From Flavobacterium ovatum (GTDB lineage: Bacteria; Bacteroidota; Bacteroidia; Flavobacteriales; Flavobacteriaceae): a DNA stretch of 64,000 bases. The position numbers were made by a program, and so were the translations under genes. Positions within the stretch are counted from its first letter, which is position 1. Every line of letters starts with the position of its first letter. The DNA is taken from positions 2,066,001 to 2,130,000 of the forward strand of contig NZ_CP160035.1 of assembly GCF_040703125.1 (NCBI RefSeq), in the 5' to 3' direction. Under the pieces are notes generated by a model. The model was not told where the DNA came from, made no database searches, and worked only from the letters and a program-made list of their open reading frames with translations. Positions 34,062-42,216 of this stretch are shown here, in pieces.

Positions 34062-34134
34062 TGACCCGACTGGGGCTCGAACCCAGGACCCCATCATTAA
34101 AAGTGATGTGCTCTACCAACTGAGCTATCGAGTC
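34062..34134 (-). tRNA. tRNA-Lys (TTT), copy 2
   Basis: A standard cloverleaf with GACTCGA/TCGGGTC acceptor stem and loop CTTTTAA, anticodon TTT. CCA is not encoded. Its sequence is identical to the copy at 34175-34247. Confidence 0.95.
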
Positions 34135-34174
34135 AATGCTAAAGGAAAGAAAATTTATTTTGAATCATTATATG

Positions 34175-34247
34175 TGACCCGACTGGGGCTCGAACCCAGG
34201 ACCCCATCATTAAAAGTGATGTGCTCTACCAACTGAGCTATCGAGTC
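34175..34247 (-). tRNA. tRNA-Lys (TTT), copy 1
   Basis: The same cloverleaf as the following copy, first in the cluster Lys-Lys-Leu read on the minus strand. The 40-base spacer between the copies is not conserved elsewhere. Confidence 0.95.
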
Positions 34248-34270
34248 ATATTCTTTCCTTGTTGCGGGTG

Positions 34271-34302
34271 CAAATATAAGGACTTTATTTAGAGTTTTCC
34301 AA
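34271..34302 (-). promoter_or_regulatory. Promoter of the tRNA cluster
   Basis: On the minus strand TTG, 21 bases, then TATATTTG. The -7 box runs on into TTTGCACCCGC, the same initiation-region sequence seen at rRNA promoters P1 and P3. Confidence 0.75.
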
Positions 34303-34372
34303 GAAAAAATGTTTTAAATTTGTCTTTTTTTTAATGTTTTTTTTAAATACTTAATTTGCAACGTTTTAAATT

Positions 34373-34891
34373 ATGAGTAAGATTATACTATTGGGTTATA
34401 TGGGTTCTGGAAAGTCAACAATTGCCAAATCATTGTCCAAAATTAAGCAACTTCCTTTTGTAGATTTAGATAATTATATAGAAGAAAAAGCAAAAATGAC
34501 TATAAAAAATATTTTTGAGACCAAAGGTGAGATCTATTTTAGGAAATTAGAACACCAATGTTTCTTAGAATTACTAGATAACGACCAAGATTATATCATT
34601 GGTTTAGGGGGAGGGACTCCATGTTATGCTAATAATCATGAATTGTTAATAGGAGAGGGGAGAATCTCTATTTATCTAAAAGCATCAATCGATACCTTAT
34701 TTAATAGATTGGTGTTAGAAAAGTCTCAAAGACCTTTAATCGCTGATAAAACAGACGAGGAGATGAAGGAGTTTATAGCAATACATCTTTTTGAACGTAG
34801 TTATTTTTACAACCAAGCCCAATATACTGTGTCAGTTGATCAATCTGTTGATCTAATAGTAGCCGATATAATCAAGGTTTTAAACGCTTAG
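34373..34891 (+). CDS. aroK: Shikimate kinase
   Basis: A 172-residue cytosolic kinase that phosphorylates shikimate in aromatic amino acid synthesis. It opens with ILLGYMGSGKSTIAKSL (Walker A) followed by FVDLDNYIEEKAKMTIKNIF with the shikimate-binding Asp. The shikimate-binding FRKLEHQ and GLGGGTPC and the lid KSQRPLI are present. Length is typical. It is monocistronic. Confidence 0.95.
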   Translation: MSKIILLGYMGSGKSTIAKSLSKIKQLPFVDLDNYIEEKAKMTIKNIFETKGEIYFRKLEHQCFLELLDNDQDYIIGLGGGTPCYANNHELLIGEGRISIYLKASIDTLFNRLVLEKSQRPLIADKTDEEMKEFIAIHLFERSYFYNQAQYTVSVDQSVDLIVADIIKVLNA

Positions 34892-35113
34892 AGTGTTTTA
34901 AATAAAATGTAGCAGGTAATACGTATTTAAATAAAATTAGGACTTATAACGAAATTCGTGGAATTAGTTTTTAGGTTAAAAATTCGTGACAATTTAGGAT
35001 AATTAGTGTTTCCTTTTTTTGGTAGGATTATAAAAACAAAGGCTCAAAGTCACTAAGTGTAAATAAAACTAAGTGACTTTGAGCCTTTGTGGCTATAAAA
35101 AGTAAAACAGGTA

Positions 35114-35611
35114 TTAATTCAAATAAGCGTGGCTGTCTTTTTCATCAAAAACAACATGAACATGCTCTAATAGTGAAGTAGAAAGGGAGATTCCTTTAAA
35201 ATCTGCTTTTACGGGGTATTTTTTGTGGTTTCTATCTACAAGTACCGCAGTTTTGAATTTCGACAAAGGAACATCTAGAAAGTGCCTTACCGCATAAATC
35301 AAAGTAGTTCCCGAGTTTAGGACGTCATCTACTAATATTAACCCTTTGTTGCTATATTCTTCTTTGGTTAATGAAGTATGTACAGCTGACTCTGGTTTTT
35401 GTTTGTCAATTTGAACCTCGCAAAGGCTTATCTTTAAATTAGAAATTGCTTGGAGTTCTTGAGCAATTTTCTCGGCAAAAACGAAACCATTTGGCGCAAT
35501 TCCAGCCAAAACTACCTCTTCGTTATCTACAAAAGTTTCGTAGATTTGGTAAGCAATACGTTTAATTTTATGATTAATCTCTTGATGGGTAAGGATAATA
35601 TTTTTGCTCAT
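35114..35611 (-). CDS. PyrR-like phosphoribosyltransferase
   Basis: A 165-residue type I phosphoribosyltransferase with the PRPP-binding motif LILVDDVLNSGTTL near residue 100 and the pyrophosphate region VVLAGIAPNGFVFAEKIA near 35. It is close to PyrR/hypoxanthine phosphoribosyltransferases. The nucleobase cannot be told, and RNA-binding attenuation activity is not implied. I use ATG 35611 (SKNIILTHQEINHKIKR); a longer frame to 35698 would overlap the S4 gene. The S4 gene ends 49 bases upstream, so the two may form an operon. Confidence 0.85.
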   Translation of the reverse strand: MSKNIILTHQEINHKIKRIAYQIYETFVDNEEVVLAGIAPNGFVFAEKIAQELQAISNLKISLCEVQIDKQKPESAVHTSLTKEEYSNKGLILVDDVLNSGTTLIYAVRHFLDVPLSKFKTAVLVDRNHKKYPVKADFKGISLSTSLLEHVHVVFDEKDSHAYLN

Positions 35612-35660
35612 TTTTTGTTGAGTTATAAAGTTTAAATTTTGTGATACGTAGTGTTTTGAA

Positions 35661-36050
35661 CTACGACACTTCGTCTTCTTCGGGAATATCATTGCCAAAT
35701 TCGTCTATATCTCTACGGTCTTTTTTGGTCGGTCTTCCGGTTCCAGTTTTTCTGTAATGTTCTTTTGAAAGTTTTAAAAGTTCCAGATGTTGATAGACTT
35801 CTGGTGCTGTATCATTACGTCTGTAAATATCCACTAGTTTAGCACCCACACGACTTTCCGGGATATCCAGAACTGTGATAACTTGTATGATTTGGTCTTT
35901 TCTAAAGGTAATTTTATCTGTCGGAAATACTTCTTTAGAGGGCTTGGCAACCTGACCATTTACAGTGACGTGATTCTTTTTGCAAGCTTCCGTCACCATG
36001 TTTCGAGTCTTGTAATACCGTACACACCATAAATATTTGTCAATTCGCAT
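35661..36050 (-). CDS. S4-domain RNA-binding protein (HslR type)
   Basis: A 129-residue basic protein with an N-terminal S4 domain: MRIDKYLWCVRYYKTRNMVT, then VTVNGQVAKPSKEVFPTD. The tail is charged, with TGTGRPTKKDRRDIDEF typical for the heat-shock protein 15 (HslR) family. HslR binds 50S subunits carrying stalled nascent chains. I use ATG 36050; the upstream extension is hydrophobic, unlike the family, and runs into the divergent promoter region. Confidence 0.88.
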   Translation of the reverse strand: MRIDKYLWCVRYYKTRNMVTEACKKNHVTVNGQVAKPSKEVFPTDKITFRKDQIIQVITVLDIPESRVGAKLVDIYRRNDTAPEVYQHLELLKLSKEHYRKTGTGRPTKKDRRDIDEFGNDIPEEDEVS

Positions 36051-36129
36051 AATAATTGTAAAATCAAAGTTAAATAGTTTACAAAAATAAATCAATATTG
36101 TATCTTGCGCACTTAAAAAATCAGTTATA

Positions 36130-37068
36130 ATGAACAAATTTAAGTTTTATTTTATTTTATCAATTACAACAGTACTATTATTTTCCTGTTCAAAAAATTC
36201 AGATACTATAGAGGCAGTTCCATTGCGAGATTTTCAAGAACAATTTACGGCTGAAAATGTGATGATTGAAAGCTACTTAAAAACACATTATATTACCATT
36301 ACAAATGCTCTTGGAGACCAAACCGATCAAGATGTTGTCTTTACGAAAATTGACAACAATCAACCATCTGTTTACTCTTATTTAACAAGCACATCTGGTC
36401 CTAAATTATACACAAGAGAGGTGCAACTGCACGGAATTACCTATTCTGTATATTATTTAGTACTAAGACAAGGTACAGGAGAATCTCCTTCTAATGCTGA
36501 TAATATATTAGCGGCATACAAAGGGTATTATTTAAATCAATCTGACTCTAATGATTTAACAACATTAACGGCTACTTTCTTTGAAGAATCTAAATTTCCA
36601 CAGTCCATGTTTAGTTTGTATAGTGATGTAATTAGAGGTTGGGGCGAAATTTTCCCTAAGTTTAAAACAGGAACTCTTCCAAGCGAAGGTACCAATGGTC
36701 AAGTTGTTTATAATGGTTTTGGGGCAGGCGTAATGTTTCTTCCTTCAGGATTGGGGTATTATAGTTCAGGAAGTAATTCTATTCCATCTTATGCTCCACT
36801 AGTGTTTAGTTTTAAATTATATGCCTTACAAAGGTTGGATCAAGATGGCGATGGTGTTCTATCTTATCTAGAAGATTTAAACAATGACGGATATGCTTAT
36901 AGTTATTTAAATACAACAACCTACCCTGTAGTGCCTACAAATTATGACGATACTGATGGTGATGGCATTCCTAACTTTTTAGATGTTGATGATGATGGAG
37001 ATGGCTATACTACTAAATTAGAAATTACTAAGGGAACTGATTATTTAGATAAAAATAAGCATCCTTAA
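36130..37068 (+). CDS. FKBP-type peptidyl-prolyl isomerase lipoprotein with calcium-loop tail
   Basis: A 312-residue lipoprotein with signal and lipobox TTVLLFSC (Cys20). The middle part is FKBP-like: VYYLVLRQGTGESPSNADNI, LAAYKGYYL, then RGWGEIFPKFKTG and FLPSGLGYYSSGSNSIPSYAP, ending in LVFSFKLYAL. The last 45 residues carry aspartate-rich loops (DQDGDGVLSYLEDLNNDG and DTDGDGIPNFLDVDDDGDG) resembling thrombospondin type 3 or EF-hand loops that bind calcium. It probably helps fold envelope proteins. The bacteroidotal FKBP lipoproteins of this kind are often linked with gliding, which I cannot confirm here. Confidence 0.85.
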   Translation: MNKFKFYFILSITTVLLFSCSKNSDTIEAVPLRDFQEQFTAENVMIESYLKTHYITITNALGDQTDQDVVFTKIDNNQPSVYSYLTSTSGPKLYTREVQLHGITYSVYYLVLRQGTGESPSNADNILAAYKGYYLNQSDSNDLTTLTATFFEESKFPQSMFSLYSDVIRGWGEIFPKFKTGTLPSEGTNGQVVYNGFGAGVMFLPSGLGYYSSGSNSIPSYAPLVFSFKLYALQRLDQDGDGVLSYLEDLNNDGYAYSYLNTTTYPVVPTNYDDTDGDGIPNFLDVDDDGDGYTTKLEITKGTDYLDKNKHP

Positions 37069-37096
37069 ATAATATAACACCACACACAAAATATAG

Positions 37097-37126
37097 ATCC
37101 CGTTTCTTTTGAAGCGGGATTTTTTA
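37097..37126 (+). terminator. Terminator of the FKBP lipoprotein gene
   Basis: ATCCCGTTTC pairs with GAAGCGGGAT (one G-T pair) around TTTT, followed by T run. Confidence 0.85.
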
Positions 37127-37130
37127 ATTA

Positions 37131-37240
37131 GGACGTGCCACCATCCAAAAAAAAGGGCCAATTCAGTTTACGCTTATGAGCCCTTTTCTCTGGCCGCTGT
37201 CGTGCTATCCGCGCTACTTTGGTAGCTAGCTACTATCACT
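37131..37240. repeat. Repeat-like hairpin element
   Basis: The blocks GGACGTGCCACCATCC and GCCGCTGTCGTGCTATCCGC flank a hairpin (AAAAGGGC with GCCCTTTT). A GTAGCTAGCTAC palindrome follows. The layout (conserved-looking blocks around a stem) and the GC-rich wording are like family 2, but I found no second copy in the window. The spacer 37241-37439 holds nothing else visible. Confidence 0.45.
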
Positions 37241-37439
37241 CACGTAAAAATTTGTAAGTAACAAGTAGAAGTTTTTATATGAGGATAAGTCACTGGAGAT
37301 AAGTTGTCTAAATAATGCCTGAAAACAAATTGCTGCAATTTATGTGATTTTCAGTTTGAGCCTATCGAAAACCTCGTTAGATAGATTTTTTAATGAAAAT
37401 TAGTTGTGGAAATAACAAACAAAATTAGTTGCAACCAAT

Positions 37440-37474
37440 AAAAAAGCCGCTTCTTTTATAAAAAAGAGCGGCTT
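37440..37474 (-). terminator. Terminator of the transketolase genes
   Basis: On the minus strand AAGCCGCTCTTTT pairs with AAAAGAAGCGGCTT and runs into T5. Confidence 0.85.
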
Positions 37475-37495
37475 AGTAGGTATTCAAAAAAGCTA

Positions 37496-38449
37496 TTATT
37501 TTCTTGCAATCACTTTTTCAGCAGCAGCAAAAATCGCTTGATTATTCAATTTGTATTTTTCCATTAATTGCTCAGGAGTTCCAGACTCACCAAAGCTATC
37601 TTGTACAGCAACAAACTCTTGTGGAGTAGGATTGTTCAATGCTAAAACTCTAGCAACGCTTTCTCCAAGACCTCCAAGGATGTTGTGCTCTTCAGCAGTA
37701 ACAATACATCCAGTTTTAGCAACCGATTTCAAAATTGCTTCATCATCTAATGGTTTTATTGTGTGAATGTTGATTACTTCAGCAGAAATACCTTTAGCTT
37801 CTAGTGCCTCAGCAGCAATCAATGCTTCCCAAACTAAGTGTCCAGTAGCGACAATAGTTACATCAGTTCCTTCGCTTAATAAGATTGCTTTTCCTATTAC
37901 GAATTCTTCGTCAGCAGGTGTAAAGTTAGCTACAACAGGACGACCAAAACGCAAATAAGCAGGTCCTTGAAGTTTAGCTAGTGCAATAGTAGCAGCTTTT
38001 GTTTGGTTGTAGTCACAAGTATTGATAACTGTCATACCTGGTAACATTTTCATCAAACCAATATCTTCAAGGATTTGGTGTGTTGCACCATCTTCTCCTA
38101 AAGTCAATCCCGCGTGTGACGCACAGATTTTTACATTTTTTTCTGAGTAAGCTACTGATTGACGAATTTGGTCATAAACTCTTCCTGTAGAAAAGTTAGC
38201 AAAAGTTCCAGTAAAAGGAATTTTACCACCAATAGTTAATCCAGCTGCAATTCCAATCATATTTGCTTCAGCAATTCCGATTTGGAAAAAACGCTCTGGG
38301 TGATTTTTTTTGAATTCGTCAAATTTTAATGAACCAATTAAATCAGCACAAAGTGCTACTACATTTTCATTTGTTTGACCTAATTCAGTCATTCCCGCTC
38401 CAAAACCTGAACGAGTATCTTTACTTCCTGTATTTGTATATTTTTTCAT
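37496..38449 (-). CDS. Transketolase, C-terminal subunit
   Basis: A 317-residue protein with the pyrimidine-binding and C-terminal domains of transketolase. Motifs are TRSGFGAGMTELGQTNENVVA, FQIGIAEANMIGIAAGL with the catalytic glutamate, FTGTFANFSTGRVYDQIR and YLRFGRPVV. With the partner encoded directly upstream it makes a two-chain transketolase for the pentose phosphate pathway, as usual in Flavobacteria. The two genes are 35 bases apart. Confidence 0.93.
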   Translation of the reverse strand: MKKYTNTGSKDTRSGFGAGMTELGQTNENVVALCADLIGSLKFDEFKKNHPERFFQIGIAEANMIGIAAGLTIGGKIPFTGTFANFSTGRVYDQIRQSVAYSEKNVKICASHAGLTLGEDGATHQILEDIGLMKMLPGMTVINTCDYNQTKAATIALAKLQGPAYLRFGRPVVANFTPADEEFVIGKAILLSEGTDVTIVATGHLVWEALIAAEALEAKGISAEVINIHTIKPLDDEAILKSVAKTGCIVTAEEHNILGGLGESVARVLALNNPTPQEFVAVQDSFGESGTPEQLMEKYKLNNQAIFAAAEKVIARK

Positions 38450-38484
38450 TTTATGCTGAATTTATTTCAGTATCTTTTTACTTA

Positions 38485-39333
38485 TTAGTAATCACCTAAA
38501 GTTTCTGGATTTTGAGCCAAAGCATTTTCTAATTGTGCATCATTAGGTGCTTTACCATGCCAAGCATGACTATACATCATATAATCTACTCCGTTACCCA
38601 TTTCAGTATAAAGCAATACACAAACTGGTTTTCCTTTTCCTGTTCTTGATTTAGCATCATTCATTCCAGCTATAATGGCGTCTAGGTTGTTTCCTTCTTT
38701 AATTTCAAGAACATCCCAATCAAAAGCTTCAAATTTTGCACGTATGCTTCCCATTGGCAATACATCGTCAGTTGCACCGTCAATTTGTTTTCCGTTTAAA
38801 TCGACTGTTGCAATTAAGTTATCAATTTTTTTAGCAGATGCATACATAATAGCTTCCCAGTTTTGACCTTCTTGCAATTCACCGTCTCCAGTTAAAGCAT
38901 AAACTATATGGTTGTCATTGTTTAATTTTTTTGCTTGAGCCGCACCAATTGAAACTGATAAACCTTGTCCTAATGATCCAGCAGCTACACGTACACCAGG
39001 TAAATGGTCGTGCGTTGTAGGGTGTCCTTGTAGTCTTGAGTTGATTAAACGAAATGTAGCTAATTCAGAAACTGGAAAATATCCGCTTCTTGCTAATACG
39101 CTATAAAAAACGGGAGAAATATGCCCGTTTGAAAGAAAGAAAAGGTCTTCACCAATTCCGTCCATATCAAATCCTTCCTTACGTTCCATAAGGTTTTGGT
39201 AAAGTGCTACTAAAAATTCTGTACAGCCAAGAGAACCTCCTGGATGCCCGGAGTTTACAGCATGTACCATTCTAAGAATGTCTCTTCTTACTTGGATTGT
39301 TAAATCGCTTAATTGTTGTGTGTTAGGCTTCAT
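38485..39333 (-). CDS. Transketolase, N-terminal subunit
   Basis: A 282-residue protein with the thiamine diphosphate/PP domain: VHAVNSGHPGGSLGCTEFLVAL, HDHLPGVRVAAGSLGQGLSVS, and the metal-binding GDGELQEGQNWEA with a later DLNGKQIDG. It needs the product of the next gene for activity. The pair starts from a consensus promoter upstream. Confidence 0.93.
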   Translation of the reverse strand: MKPNTQQLSDLTIQVRRDILRMVHAVNSGHPGGSLGCTEFLVALYQNLMERKEGFDMDGIGEDLFFLSNGHISPVFYSVLARSGYFPVSELATFRLINSRLQGHPTTHDHLPGVRVAAGSLGQGLSVSIGAAQAKKLNNDNHIVYALTGDGELQEGQNWEAIMYASAKKIDNLIATVDLNGKQIDGATDDVLPMGSIRAKFEAFDWDVLEIKEGNNLDAIIAGMNDAKSRTGKGKPVCVLLYTEMGNGVDYMMYSHAWHGKAPNDAQLENALAQNPETLGDY

Positions 39334-39359
39334 TGTGTGTGTAAAAGTTAAACTGATTG

Positions 39360-39390
39360 CAAATGTAAATTTTATTTTGTGTTAAGACAA
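39360..39390 (-). promoter_or_regulatory. Promoter of the transketolase operon
   Basis: On the minus strand TTG (39388-39390), 20 bases, then TACATTTG (39360-39367), 27 bases before the start codon. Confidence 0.75.
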
Positions 39391-39595
39391 ATGATTTGGG
39401 AAATTGTTTGGTTTTATATAAAAAGCATAAAAAGCCCTATAATAAGGACTTTTTATGAATTCTAAGTACTTTCTTTTGTACTTAACTAATTTTATTACCA
39501 CTTTAATTCTGATGATGGAATTTCGTTTTTTATATCAGAAACTTAATTTAAATTAAGAATGAAAATGGTTGATTTACTTTTTTTAATAGTTGGGA

Positions 39596-39907
39596 CTATA
39601 TTTTGTTTTGAAGACTTGACCAGCCACCACCATTATAAATGGTAGAGAAATTGTTTGATTTTAGAATATTTTTGGCCGAAGCGCTACGCATTCCAGAAGC
39701 ACAACACGTTATTATGGTTGCGTCTTTTTTTATTTTTGAAATATGATTAGGCAACTCATTCAAAGGAATGTTTTTCGAACCTTTTATATGCCCTTGTTTG
39801 TATTCAGATGGGCTTCGTACATCCAGTATTATAGCGCCTTCTTTTACTAATGATGCAAAATCTACTTTTGGTCCAATACCAAATATCTTTTTTAATGTGT
39901 TAATCAT
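39596..39907 (-). CDS. Single-domain rhodanese 2
   Basis: A 103-residue rhodanese. The active-site loop is CCASGMRSASA, with the sulfur-carrying cysteine at about residue 69, and the CH2A motif is ILDVRSPSEYKQGHIKGSKNIPL. It may carry persulfide sulfur in the cytosol. It is encoded 4 bases after a second rhodanese with which it shares the CCASG loop, so the pair arose by duplication. Confidence 0.9.
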   Translation of the reverse strand: MINTLKKIFGIGPKVDFASLVKEGAIILDVRSPSEYKQGHIKGSKNIPLNELPNHISKIKKDATIITCCASGMRSASAKNILKSNNFSTIYNGGGWSSLQNKI

Positions 39908-39911
39908 TTTT

Positions 39912-40193
39912 TTAATTTTGAGATTGATAATAATTCACGTCTAACCAAGAACCACCGTTATGACATTCTATTCCTTGTTGAGAGAGGAAGTGTTGTGCTT
40001 GTCCGCTTCTGTTTCCAGAGGCACAACAAAGTACTAAAGGCATTTTTAGAATCTTAATTTCTTCTATTCTCTCTGGTATTTCGTTTAAGGCAATATTAAT
40101 AGAACCAGATACATGACCTCCACTAAATTCAGCGAAGGAACGAACATCGATTATAGTTCCTTGGTTTTCTTTTATGATTTTTTCTAAGTCCAT
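39912..40193 (-). CDS. Single-domain rhodanese 1
   Basis: A 93-residue rhodanese with IIDVRSFAEFSGGHVSGSINI and the active-site loop CCASGNRSGQA. The residue pattern C-x-S-G-x-R suggests a small-substrate sulfur transferase. It is first in the two-gene operon. Its promoter region carries a GTAAC-N4-GTTAC palindrome at the same distance from a -7-like box as the Fnr-type sites. Confidence 0.9.
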   Translation of the reverse strand: MDLEKIIKENQGTIIDVRSFAEFSGGHVSGSINIALNEIPERIEEIKILKMPLVLCCASGNRSGQAQHFLSQQGIECHNGGSWLDVNYYQSQN

Positions 40194-40237
40194 TTTGGTT
40201 TATGTTTTTTAGTAACTGTTGTGTTTGTTTCTTGATG

Positions 40238-40281
40238 TAAAAGTAGTTCGAGATAAAGGCAACCACAGTAACTTTTGTTAC
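40238..40281 (-). promoter_or_regulatory. GTAAC-N4-GTTAC palindrome and -7-like box of the rhodanese operon
   Basis: The palindrome GTAACTTTTGTTAC (40268-40281) is centred 36.5 bases from the last base of TACTTTTA on the minus strand (40238-40245), which matches TAnnTTTG except for the last base. The half-site differs from ATGAY, so a different Crp/Fnr paralogue is the likely binder. Confidence 0.55.
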
Positions 40282-40303
40282 ATAAATAAAAAAAAGACAA
40301 AAA

Positions 40304-40325
40304 AAAGCCTGAATAAACAGGCTTT
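40304..40325 (-). terminator. Terminator of the DUF892 gene
   Basis: AAAGCCTG pairs with CAGGCTTT around AATAAA; on the minus strand it runs into a T-rich tract. Confidence 0.8.
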
Positions 40326-40348
40326 GTGTTAATTTATCAAATATGAAA

Positions 40349-40888
40349 TTACAAGAAAGCAGTAGTTATAGCATTTGCGTAATAAGCCTTTCTGTTAATT
40401 GTATTCATTGCAATTCTGGATAATACTTTATCTGCTTTTTTGTCTTCATTAAGGGTTTTTTTTAGTAAACCTGCTGCGTTTTTTTCCCCCAGTGTATTCG
40501 CAAAGGCACATAAAGTTCCATAAGTGGCAATTTCATAATGTTTCATCTTTTGTTCAGATGAAATAATCCCTGCATCTCGTACAGTACCAATGTCGGTTGT
40601 TTTTAATAATTCGTTTGTTTCTTTTACGATTCCACTCATGGCTTTACATTTATGGGTAGTAGGTCTAATACCTGTAGATTTGAAAATTTCTTCCAATCGA
40701 ATAAGATGTTTTTTGTTTTCCGCTAAGTGGTTTCTTATCGCTTCGACTAACTCGGTATTTGATGCGTTTTTTATCATCTTAGTTAGGGTTTTGCCTAATG
40801 CTTTTTCTGCGTGATAAATGTCTTTTAATCCGGATTCAAATAAATCTCGTAATCCATGTGCAGAATCGTGTACGGTTAAATTTTCCAT
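40349..40888 (-). CDS. DUF892 (YciE/YciF) ferritin-like protein
   Basis: A 179-residue, all-helical protein. It opens with LRDLFESGLKDIYHAEKALGKTL, has NHLAENKKHLIRLEEIF and then AGIISSEQKMKHYEIATYGT, with the Glu and His residues (E-x6-H, E-K-x-H-Y-E) that form a ferritin-like di-metal site. DUF892 proteins are linked to stress responses; the reaction is unknown. It stands alone next to the rhodanese operon. Confidence 0.88.
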   Translation of the reverse strand: MENLTVHDSAHGLRDLFESGLKDIYHAEKALGKTLTKMIKNASNTELVEAIRNHLAENKKHLIRLEEIFKSTGIRPTTHKCKAMSGIVKETNELLKTTDIGTVRDAGIISSEQKMKHYEIATYGTLCAFANTLGEKNAAGLLKKTLNEDKKADKVLSRIAMNTINRKAYYANAITTAFL

Positions 40889-41072
40889 GATATTTATTTT
40901 AAATTAATATTTAAAATCCAATCAAGATGGAAAAATTCCATTTTATGGATTTAACGCATTTTTATTATTGACATACTTAAGCCTTTTTTTAGGTTGTTAC
41001 AAAGTTAATGATTTTATGTGTTTAATTTTTAGTAACTTAGGGCTAATAAGTGTTAATTAACTAAAAATAATT

Positions 41073-41098
41073 AAGAGGTTTCTTTATCAAAACCTCTT
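41073..41098 (-). terminator. Possible terminator of the 41116 lipoprotein gene
   Basis: AAGAGGTTT pairs with AAACCTCTT around a 8-base loop. The T tract on the minus strand is imperfect. Confidence 0.6.
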
Positions 41099-41115
41099 TA
41101 GAGTTTGCAATGAAA

Positions 41116-41505
41116 TTATTCTTTTTGATAGGTACTCAAAAAACAGTCATTACATTCTTCGTTTAGGAATAATTGATTGTTTTTTATTTCAAAAGAAGAT
41201 TTAGAATCATTTTCATAAATGATCATCGGCTTTTCTCCTCCAAAGATAGAAGGTTCTATTTGGATAGTATACGTTTGCTCGGATTCTAATTTTCCATCTA
41301 CATATTTACCAATAGTTGTTTTAGTAATCTCAAGTTGAATTGTGTTTCCTGTTGATTGGGGAGTTAGCGGCATGCCTGCAATCCCTCCCGTTGATTCAAT
41401 CCAATTCCATTTACCAAAAACAGCCTGGTATTGGGGTACGTTTCTGTCTGTGGAGCAACTTCCAATCAAAAATCCAGTTACAACTAGTAATAGTATCTTT
41501 TTCAT
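41116..41505 (-). CDS. Small lipoprotein of unknown function
   Basis: A 129-residue protein with a lipoprotein signal (MKKILLLVVTGFLIGSCS, Cys17). The mature part begins VFGKWNWIESTGGIAG and consists of strands with alternating charged residues (TIQLEITKTTIGKYVDGK), as in small lipocalin-like domains of Bacteroidota. Two cysteines close to the C-terminus (NEECNDCFL) may form a disulfide. No function is recognised. Confidence 0.75.
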   Translation of the reverse strand: MKKILLLVVTGFLIGSCSTDRNVPQYQAVFGKWNWIESTGGIAGMPLTPQSTGNTIQLEITKTTIGKYVDGKLESEQTYTIQIEPSIFGGEKPMIIYENDSKSSFEIKNNQLFLNEECNDCFLSTYQKE

Positions 41506-41566
41506 TACTCGATAATTAAAGTAGTTATTATAAAGTTAGCAAAAAAAGGCAAGAAATACTATTCTA

Positions 41567-42205
41567 TTATTCTGATAGTAAGTTGTCTAAGTTTTTCATG
41601 TCCTCAAATACAGGAATATTAATTTTAGAAAACTCATTTTTGTTATGTGAATTTAGATAACCAAAAACAGCAAAACCTCCTGCCAAGGCAGCTTGTACTC
41701 CTGCGGGGCTATCTTCTATAACAACACATTCTTCTATAGCATAGCCCATGGTTTTGGCAGCGTGGAGATAGAGTTCTGGGTTTGGTTTCCAACTGTTGAT
41801 GTCATAAGCACTGAATATTTTATCTTCAAACTTATCGATCAGTTTAACGGTTGTCAAATTCAATTTTATCTTATCTCTAGGGCCATTGGAAGCTACGCAA
41901 AAATCAATTTCAATTTTGTCTAATAATTCATGAATGCCAGGAATGGGTTGCAATTGTGTTTTGAAAGCATGAAAAGTACGTTCTCTGAATTCAGCTTCAA
42001 AATTATCAGGTAATTTTTCTGCGCTTTGATCTTGTATGTATTGAAAGCAAAATGCTAACGATTTTCCTAAAAAGTGATTCATGACAAAGGCTTCAGTAAG
42101 AATTACACCAACTGTTTTTGCCATTTCAATTAAGGTTAGGTTTGAGATGCTCTCGCTATCTACGATGACTCCATCACAATCGAAGATGATGCATTTGTAT
42201 TTCAT
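41567..42205 (-). CDS. HAD-superfamily phosphatase or phosphomutase
   Basis: A 212-residue cytosolic HAD hydrolase of subfamily IA. Motif I is CIIFDCDGVIVDSESISN, motif II CVASNGPRDKI, motif III WKPNPELY and motif IV VVIEDSPAGVQAALAGG. It is related to the beta-phosphoglucomutase at 5612 but lacks the PgmB cap motif; a sugar-phosphate phosphatase of the GS1/YieH type is more likely. It is 11 bases downstream of the TPR gene. Confidence 0.88.
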   Translation of the reverse strand: MKYKCIIFDCDGVIVDSESISNLTLIEMAKTVGVILTEAFVMNHFLGKSLAFCFQYIQDQSAEKLPDNFEAEFRERTFHAFKTQLQPIPGIHELLDKIEIDFCVASNGPRDKIKLNLTTVKLIDKFEDKIFSAYDINSWKPNPELYLHAAKTMGYAIEECVVIEDSPAGVQAALAGGFAVFGYLNSHNKNEFSKINIPVFEDMKNLDNLLSE

Positions 42206-42216
42206 TTTTATAAAAT

